Below are positions 58,773-64,000 of a stretch of 64,000 nt of DNA, in pieces. The position numbers and the translations under genes are program-made. Source of the DNA: Pantoea dispersa (GTDB taxonomy: Bacteria > Pseudomonadota > Gammaproteobacteria > Enterobacterales > Enterobacteriaceae); assembly GCF_014155765.1 (NCBI RefSeq), contig NZ_SCKT01000003.1, positions 441,304-505,303 of the forward strand. Direction: 5' to 3'. The notes below the pieces were generated by a model, which ran no database searches, had not been told where the DNA came from, and saw nothing but the letters and a program-made list of their open reading frames with translations. How positions within the stretch are numbered: the stretch's first letter is position 1; every line of letters starts with the position of its first letter.

Positions 58773-61337
58773 TTATCCCTGAACTTCCTGGTAAACCTGA
58801 TACTGGCCGCGCCCGGCGTGTTTGGCGCTGTAACAGGCGACATCGGCCTGCGACATCACCACATTGCTGATGCAGTTATGCTGATCGATTTGCGTGATAC
58901 CGGCGCTGGCGCCGACGTGATACGGCCGGTCCTGCCAGATAAAAGTAAAGTCATGCACCGCGCTGACGATGCCCTGCACCACCTCGCGCACCTGGTCAAC
59001 ATTGCTGTAGGGCAGCAGCAGGCCAAATTCGTCACCGCCTAGGCGCGCCAGTACATCGCTATTGCGCAGGTGCTGCTGCATGAGATCGGCCAGTGCGCGC
59101 AGCAACGCATCGCCGGCAGCATGGCCGGCGGTATCGTTGACCGCTTTAAATTTATCCAGATCGATAAACACCAGCACGTGCTCACTGTGATGCGCGGCGG
59201 CGTCATTCACCAGTCGCTTTAGCTGCTGTTCAAAGCTGTGACGGTTCGGCAGGCGAGTCAGCATATCGTGAGAGGCGCTGTAGCTCAGGCGTTTCATCAT
59301 GCGGCGCGACTCGCTGACGTCATGAATGACCATTACGGCACCAATGTCGCTGCCGGTCAGGGTTTTCAGCGGCGTGATGCTGTAGTGAATCTCGACCTGG
59401 GCACCATCCGGGGTATGCAAGACCAGCTCCTCTTCCAGGTCCGGTGTGGTTTTGCTGGCGGGCAGGCTGCACAGCAACAGATTCTCCACGCGCGGCCCCT
59501 GCGCGCCACGCGTAATCGTCAGCAGTTCGCTCAGCGCCACGCCAGCCGCTTTCGCCTGCGGCCAGCCGCTCAGCGTCTCGGCCACCGGATTCATGAAGGT
59601 CACCCGCATCTCATCGTCAGTACAAATCACCGCTTCACCAATCGAGTCGAGGGTGATGGCCATGCGTTCCTTCTCCTGGAACAGCGCTTCATTCAGCGTG
59701 CGCAGCGAAGTGATGTCCTGACAAATGCCGAGCATGCGTTCGATCTGCCCGTCCTTGCTGATGATGCTATTGGCCTCGGAGCGCACGTAGCGCACGCCCT
59801 GCGGCAGATTGATACGGTACTCCAGCTGGAAGGCGCTGCGGCGTTCAATCGCCTGCTGAATGGTGAGCGCGGCCGCTTCGCGTTCCTGAACATCGACCAG
59901 ATGCAGCCACAGGTCGTAGCTCGGCACCCGGTGCGGCTCCAGCGCAAATAACTCGTACATGCGCTTGTCCCATAACATCTCGCCGTTTAGCAGGTTCCAC
60001 TCCCACACGCCGATGCCGCCCGCTTCATTGGCCAGCGTGATGCGCTCCATCAGCCGCTGGTTGACCTGCTCGCTCTGCTTCAGCTCGGAGATATCCACAA
60101 TCTGCGCGATAAAGTAGAGCGGTTGCAGCCGCGCATCACGCACCATCGAGACCGTGAGGCGCGCCCAGACGATCTCGCCATCTTTGCGGAAATAGCGCTT
60201 CTCCAGGGTATAGGTCAGGATCTCACCGGCGATCAGCCGCTCCAGCTGTTGCAGGTCGCTGTTGAGATCGTCCGGATGGGTGATCTGCTGGAAGGTGAGT
60301 TTTTTCAGCTCCTCCGCCGCGAAGCCCAGCGTGCGGCACAGCGACTGGTTGACCTGCTGCCAGCCGCCTTCCGGTGATACCAGCGCCATGCCGATGGCGG
60401 AATACTCCATGGCGTTGCGGAAGCGGGTTTCACTTTCGCTGATGTGGTGCTTTTCACGCTGGAAGGCATCCATCACCAGCGACATTACGTGGCTCGGCAG
60501 CAGCACCAGCAGAAACGGCAGCCAGGTGCTGACCTGGCCGAGCAGCAGGTCGTTGCGCGCCAGGTTGACCCAGTCGAGCGCCAGCAGCAGCGAGATAAAG
60601 CTGGCGTTGAGGAAAAACAGCAGGAAGGCTTCGAATTTGGGCAGGCGCACCGCGCACCAGAACAGAATCACCACGATAAAGGTAAACGGCCACGGCAGGA
60701 AGCGCAGCGCCAGATAGCTGGCCAGCAGCGTGACGATTAGCGTGAGCAGCGTCTCCAGCTGACGTTCCGGCGTGATCAGCTGGCGCAGCGGTTTATCAGG
60801 CCACAGCAGCAGCACCGGACCGAAGGCCAGCACGCCAATCACTTCAGAGATCACCCAGGTGGAGAAAAACGGCAACGAGGCATGGCCATCGACGTGCAGC
60901 ATCCACAGCGCCACCACGCCGCCCAGCAGCGGCGCGATCAGGCCCGCAGCCAGCGCAAAGCGTATCCAGTCGGCCAGTGAGTTGAGCGGGGCTTTGCGGT
61001 CGAGCAGCGCGCGAAGCATGAGCCCGCCGAGGATGGCCTGCACCATATTAAGGATGGCGAATTTGACATTGCTCAGGGCCGGGCCGATCACCAGCAGATT
61101 GGCCAGCGCCGTGCCGAGCACGCAGCTGGCCAGCAGCAGCGGTACCTGTCGCGAGGGGGCGCGGAACACCACGACGGTCATTAACGCGGTGGAGTACCAG
61201 AGCGGGGAAATGCGGCCGCTGACAACAATCAGTTCCAGACAGAACAGCGTCAGTAAAAATGCCAGCGCGCAAAGCAGCAGGGCGCTGAGCCACTTTTTTT
61301 GCGGATTATCCTGCGAGGTTAATATCTCAAGAGTCAT
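58773..61337 (-). CDS. dgcE: Diguanylate cyclase, DgcE-like but without EAL region
   Basis: Inner-membrane diguanylate cyclase (854 aa) making c-di-GMP from GTP. Order: MASE1 membrane domain (about residues 15-290), three PAS/PAC domains (about 300-680), then GGDEF at 767-771 (ARLGGDEFGLLL) with an RNSD inhibitory site at 758-761. Active-site and feedback residues are intact. E. coli DgcE (YegE) has about 1105 aa and ends with a degenerate EAL domain; here the protein stops right after the GGDEF fold. Only 75 bp separate it from yegD, with no remnant. Place between yegD and udk supports orthology. Confidence 0.92.
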   Translation of the reverse strand: MTLEILTSQDNPQKKWLSALLLCALAFLLTLFCLELIVVSGRISPLWYSTALMTVVVFRAPSRQVPLLLASCVLGTALANLLVIGPALSNVKFAILNMVQAILGGLMLRALLDRKAPLNSLADWIRFALAAGLIAPLLGGVVALWMLHVDGHASLPFFSTWVISEVIGVLAFGPVLLLWPDKPLRQLITPERQLETLLTLIVTLLASYLALRFLPWPFTFIVVILFWCAVRLPKFEAFLLFFLNASFISLLLALDWVNLARNDLLLGQVSTWLPFLLVLLPSHVMSLVMDAFQREKHHISESETRFRNAMEYSAIGMALVSPEGGWQQVNQSLCRTLGFAAEELKKLTFQQITHPDDLNSDLQQLERLIAGEILTYTLEKRYFRKDGEIVWARLTVSMVRDARLQPLYFIAQIVDISELKQSEQVNQRLMERITLANEAGGIGVWEWNLLNGEMLWDKRMYELFALEPHRVPSYDLWLHLVDVQEREAAALTIQQAIERRSAFQLEYRINLPQGVRYVRSEANSIISKDGQIERMLGICQDITSLRTLNEALFQEKERMAITLDSIGEAVICTDDEMRVTFMNPVAETLSGWPQAKAAGVALSELLTITRGAQGPRVENLLLCSLPASKTTPDLEEELVLHTPDGAQVEIHYSITPLKTLTGSDIGAVMVIHDVSESRRMMKRLSYSASHDMLTRLPNRHSFEQQLKRLVNDAAAHHSEHVLVFIDLDKFKAVNDTAGHAAGDALLRALADLMQQHLRNSDVLARLGGDEFGLLLPYSNVDQVREVVQGIVSAVHDFTFIWQDRPYHVGASAGITQIDQHNCISNVVMSQADVACYSAKHAGRGQYQVYQEVQG

Positions 61338-61459
61338 GCACGAATCCAGCAGCGCGCATTGATTACTCGAAGAAAAATGCGCCAGTCAATCTCTTAATCC
61401 ATGCTAGCACATCTGTCAGATATCTTTGTGCGGAAATGTTTTTTTGCGGCCTGCATCCA

Positions 61460-61479
61460 GGTGCGCATGAATGCGCACC
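61460..61479. repeat. Short palindrome GGTGCGCAT-GA-ATGCGCACC
   Basis: Second copy of the palindrome at 40759-40778, with identical arms. It lies in the 343-bp gap upstream of dgcE, which holds no gene that I can support. Confidence 0.7.
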
Positions 61480-61566
61480 CGACAAAAACGGTGAAATCTG
61501 CTGGCAGTATCGCGCCTGCTGGATCTGCAGTAATTCAGGTAAGGACACGACAAATTGCACAATTTT

Positions 61567-61606
61567 GTAGCGGCGCGATTTATCGAGCAATAAATTGCGC
61601 CGCTAC
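61567..61606. repeat. 40-bp palindromic repeat of the GTAGCGGCGC family
   Basis: Same length and arms as 46989-47028, differing at a few central bases. It lies just beyond the PAP2 gene's 3' end. Confidence 0.85.
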
Positions 61607-61680
61607 CGTATGTGCAATCATTTGTGGAACGTGTTCAAAACGTAATGGACAGACCTTACACCCTTTATCGTGCAACGCAC

Positions 61681-62292
61681 TCAGCGAAACAAATCGGCGC
61701 GGGTGAAGGGCTTTTCCAGCCCGGCGAGGTCAGCGGAAAAACGCTCGAGGAACTGCTGGGTGGTGGCGACGCGGCCGTGGCCCATCAGCAACAGCGGAAT
61801 CAGAAATGCCACCGCCACCTGCACCACGCTAAACCCCTTCAGCGCGGTGCGGCGCTGGCTCAGCAGGAACGCGCTGCTCAGGGTAAAGCCCAGCATCAGT
61901 CCGGCCAGTACTTCACTCACCGAGTGCGCATGGATCACCAGGCGCGATAATCCCACCATCAGCGGAATCAGATAGCCGATACCGATGGTCAGGGCGCGCC
62001 AGAACGTGGGCCAGCGGCCGGAAATCAGCCACATCATCACCGGCCACAGCGTCGCTGACATCGCGCTATGACCGCTGAACCCGGTAAAGTTGTAGCGCGC
62101 GCTGCCAATGCCGAAGCCGAGAAACATAATCTTCGAGATGCTGACCAGCAGGCCCGCCAGGCCAAACGCCAGCAGCCAGTACCAGACGGTGCGACGGTTG
62201 TCGCTTTTCCACGGCAGCACCAGTGCGATGATCACCGCAGTGGGGATCAGCAACATACTGTCGCCGAAATAAGTCAGGGTTCTCCAGCTCAT
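61681..62292 (-). CDS. PAP2-family lipid phosphatase
   Basis: Integral-membrane phosphatase (203 aa) of the PAP2 superfamily with about five or six helices. The GFSGHS motif (71-76) and SRLVIHAHSVSE (116-127) supply the two catalytic histidines; the last motif has Glu where many members have Asp. It may dephosphorylate undecaprenyl pyrophosphate or phosphatidic-type lipids. The ATG at 62292 follows AAGGA. It lies between dgcE (same strand) and udk (divergent); E. coli has no gene here. Substrate unknown. Confidence 0.85.
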   Translation of the reverse strand: MSWRTLTYFGDSMLLIPTAVIIALVLPWKSDNRRTVWYWLLAFGLAGLLVSISKIMFLGFGIGSARYNFTGFSGHSAMSATLWPVMMWLISGRWPTFWRALTIGIGYLIPLMVGLSRLVIHAHSVSEVLAGLMLGFTLSSAFLLSQRRTALKGFSVVQVAVAFLIPLLLMGHGRVATTQQFLERFSADLAGLEKPFTRADLFR

Positions 62293-62521
62293 ACTTTTCC
62301 TTGCAACGACTATCGGGCTCCCGCCAGTCACACGGCGGGCAGAGAAACAGTGTATCGATTAAGCCGCTGGCTGCAAAACGGGATAGTCTGAAAAGGCGGC
62401 GCGCCGGTTTTCACTGGCATCAACCCGGTGAAATCCCTATAATTGCCGCCAACTAACCCTCTCAATCGGCCTGTTTTTGTGCAGACAGAAACCGGCTCCA
62501 GTTATCAGGTCTTAAAAAAGT

Positions 62522-63160
62522 ATGACTGACAAGTCTCATCAGTGCGTGATCGTTGGCATTGCAGGTGCATCCGCATCCGGAAAAAGTCTTATTGCCAGCA
62601 CGCTCTATCGTGAAATCCGTGACCAGGTCGGTGACGAGCATATCGGTGTGATCCCCGAAGATGCCTACTATAAAGATCAAAGCCACCTCACCATGGAAGA
62701 GAGGGTGAAAACCAACTACGACCATCCGAGCGCGATGGACCACGATTTGCTGCTGCAGCATCTGCGCGCGCTGAAGGCCGGCGAAGATATCGACCTGCCG
62801 GTTTACAGCTACGTTGAGCACACCCGCACCGACGAGTGTATTCACCTGAAGCCGAAGAAAGTGATTATTCTGGAAGGGATTCTGCTGCTGACCGATGCAC
62901 GGCTGCGCCAGGAGCTTAACTTCTCGATCTTCGTTGATACCCCGCTGGATATCTGCCTGATGCGCCGTATGAAGCGCGACGTCAACGAGCGCGGGCGCTC
63001 GATGGACTCGGTGATGAGCCAGTACCAAAAGACCGTACGCCCGATGTTCCTGCAGTTTATTGAGCCTTCCAAGCAGTATGCCGACATCATTGTGCCGCGC
63101 GGTGGCAAAAACCGCATCGCCATTGATATCCTCAAGGCCAAAATTAACCAGTATCTTTGA
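62522..63160 (+). CDS. udk: Uridine kinase
   Basis: Phosphorylates uridine and cytidine with GTP or ATP in pyrimidine salvage (212 aa). Walker A is GASASGKS (residues 15-22), followed by [11 protein letters not shown] and the lid segment [13 protein letters not shown]. Full length compared with E. coli (213 aa). It is followed by dcd and asmA, the enteric order. The ribosome site is weak and A-rich. Confidence 0.96.
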   Translation: MTDKSHQCVIVGIAGASASGKSLIASTLYREIRDQVGDEHIGVIPEDAYYKDQSHLTMEERVKTNYDHPSAMDHDLLLQHLRALKAGEDIDLPVYSYVEHTRTDECIHLKPKKVIILEGILLLTDARLRQELNFSIFVDTPLDICLMRRMKRDVNERGRSMDSVMSQYQKTVRPMFLQFIEPSKQYADIIVPRGGKNRIAIDILKAKINQYL

Positions 63161-63279
63161 CGACGCCCGTCCGGTTCAGCGGGACCGGAACGGGACACCG
63201 TGCGTCCGGATGGACGTGACGCGAGCGGTTTGTCACAACCTGACCACCTTTCGCTACACTTAATCATGGAGTTGCTGCG

Positions 63280-63861
63280 ATGAGATTATGCGATCGCGAT
63301 ATTGAAAGCTGGCTGGACAGCGGCAAGCTGGCCATCGATCCCCGTCCGCCGGTTGAGCGCATCAACGGTGCCACCGTGGATGTGCGCCTCGGTAACCAGT
63401 TCCGTACTTTTAGCGGCCACACCGCACCGTTTATAGATTTGAGTGGTCCAAAGCATGAAGTGAGCGCGGCGCTGGATCGCGTGATGAGCGATGAGATTGT
63501 GCTGCCGGAAGGCGAAGCGTTCTTTCTGCATCCGGGTGAACTGGCGCTGGCGGTGACGCTGGAATCCGTCACTATCCCCGACGATCTGGTGGGCTGGCTG
63601 GATGGCCGTTCGTCACTGGCGCGCCTCGGGCTGATGGTGCACGTTACCGCGCACCGCATCGATCCGGGCTGGCAGGGCCGCATCGTGCTGGAGTTTTACA
63701 ACTCCGGTAAGCTGCCGCTGGCGCTGCGTCCCGGCATGCTGATTGGCGCACTGAGCTTTGAACCGCTGTCCGGGCCGGCGGCGCGTCCTTACAATCGCCG
63801 CGAAGACGCCAAATATCGCGGGCAGCAGGGCGCTGACGCCAGCCGTATTGATAAAGACTAA
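63280..63861 (+). CDS. dcd: dCTP deaminase
   Basis: Deaminates dCTP to dUTP, the main source of dUMP for thymidylate in enterics (193 aa, as in E. coli). [17 protein letters not shown] opens the protein. The active-site region is [29 protein letters not shown], with the catalytic Glu nearby in [13 protein letters not shown] precedes the ATG. 119 bp after udk. Confidence 0.97.
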   Translation: MRLCDRDIESWLDSGKLAIDPRPPVERINGATVDVRLGNQFRTFSGHTAPFIDLSGPKHEVSAALDRVMSDEIVLPEGEAFFLHPGELALAVTLESVTIPDDLVGWLDGRSSLARLGLMVHVTAHRIDPGWQGRIVLEFYNSGKLPLALRPGMLIGALSFEPLSGPAARPYNRREDAKYRGQQGADASRIDKD

Positions 63862-63920
63862 CGTTTCTCCTGGAGTGATTTCGCGCCAGCGGCCCGGAAT
63901 CTGACGGTGATGAGGATGCA

Positions 63921-64000
63921 ATGAGAAGACTGATAACCACGCTGGCCATCCTGTTAGTGGTGGTCGTAGCGGGCATGACGGCACTGGTGTTGCTGGTCAA
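63921..64000 (+). CDS. asmA: AsmA outer-membrane assembly protein, 5' end only
   Basis: The first 26 codons are seen before the window ends. They read MRRLITTLAILLVVVVAGMT and on to ALVLLV, nearly the same as the membrane anchor of E. coli AsmA. AsmA is an inner-membrane-anchored AsmA/TamB-like protein connected with lipid transport and outer-membrane assembly. GAGG precedes the ATG. The udk-dcd-asmA order supports the call. Confidence 0.9.
   Translation, partial: MRRLITTLAILLVVVVAGMTALVLLV

Overview
The window looks like chromosome of a plant- or environment-associated Enterobacterales, most likely Erwiniaceae (Pantoea/Erwinia group). The proteins match well-known E. coli families closely and GC content is high. 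Gene order follows the E. coli segment from asmA-dcd-udk-yegE-yegD through mdtABCD-baeSR, yegQ-cyaR-yegS, fbaB, thiMD, metG-mrp, yohJK-cdd-sanA, mglCAB-galS-yeiB-folE-yeiG to lysP. Lineage-specific genes sit inside this backbone. I see no prophage, integrase, insertion sequence or CRISPR array.

Layout. 1-1067 is the 3' part of lysP, followed by a 109-bp tandem repeat array. 1600-3531 is a Fur-box-preceded iron-type ABC permease/ATPase pair. 3579-7747 holds formaldehyde detoxification (fghA, frmA), a PtrR-like LysR regulator and a frameshifted YbfB-type transporter. 7872-14859 is folE, yeiB and the galS/mglBAC galactose transport locus, with well-formed CRP and Gal operators. 14924-19728 is sanA, maeA, cdd, yohK and yohJ. 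19880-23080 is a DUF559 gene and metG, separated by a 477-bp tandem duplication that carries tails of both genes. 23243-27545 is mrp, a GNAT protein, ahpC-ahpF and a small CxxC protein. 27839-30802 is a TPP riboswitch with thiM-thiD, then fbaB.

31016-35760 is a sugar-acid cluster (rspR, ydfI-like dehydrogenase, MFS transporter, rspB) without rspA. 36058-39111 is a secreted chorismate mutase divergent from a three-gene module: DUF5666 protein, cytochrome b561-like protein and Tat-exported molybdopterin oxidoreductase. tRNA-Asn, a Gfo/Idh dehydrogenase and yegS follow. A CyaR small RNA lies between yegQ and yegS. 43444-54470 is the BaeSR envelope-stress system with its MdtABCD efflux pump. 54711-64000 holds an aldo/keto reductase, an OprB porin, yegD, a diguanylate cyclase lacking the EAL half of E. 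coli DgcE, a PAP2 phosphatase, udk, dcd and the start of asmA.

Carbon control by cAMP-CRP is a recurring theme: galS, mglB, cyaR, rspB and the Gfo/Idh gene all have recognisable CRP sites nearby. Many intergenic gaps carry two families of short palindromic repeats. The least explained parts are the DUF5666/cytochrome/molybdoenzyme module, the two local tandem duplications and the rsp cluster that lacks its dehydratase.
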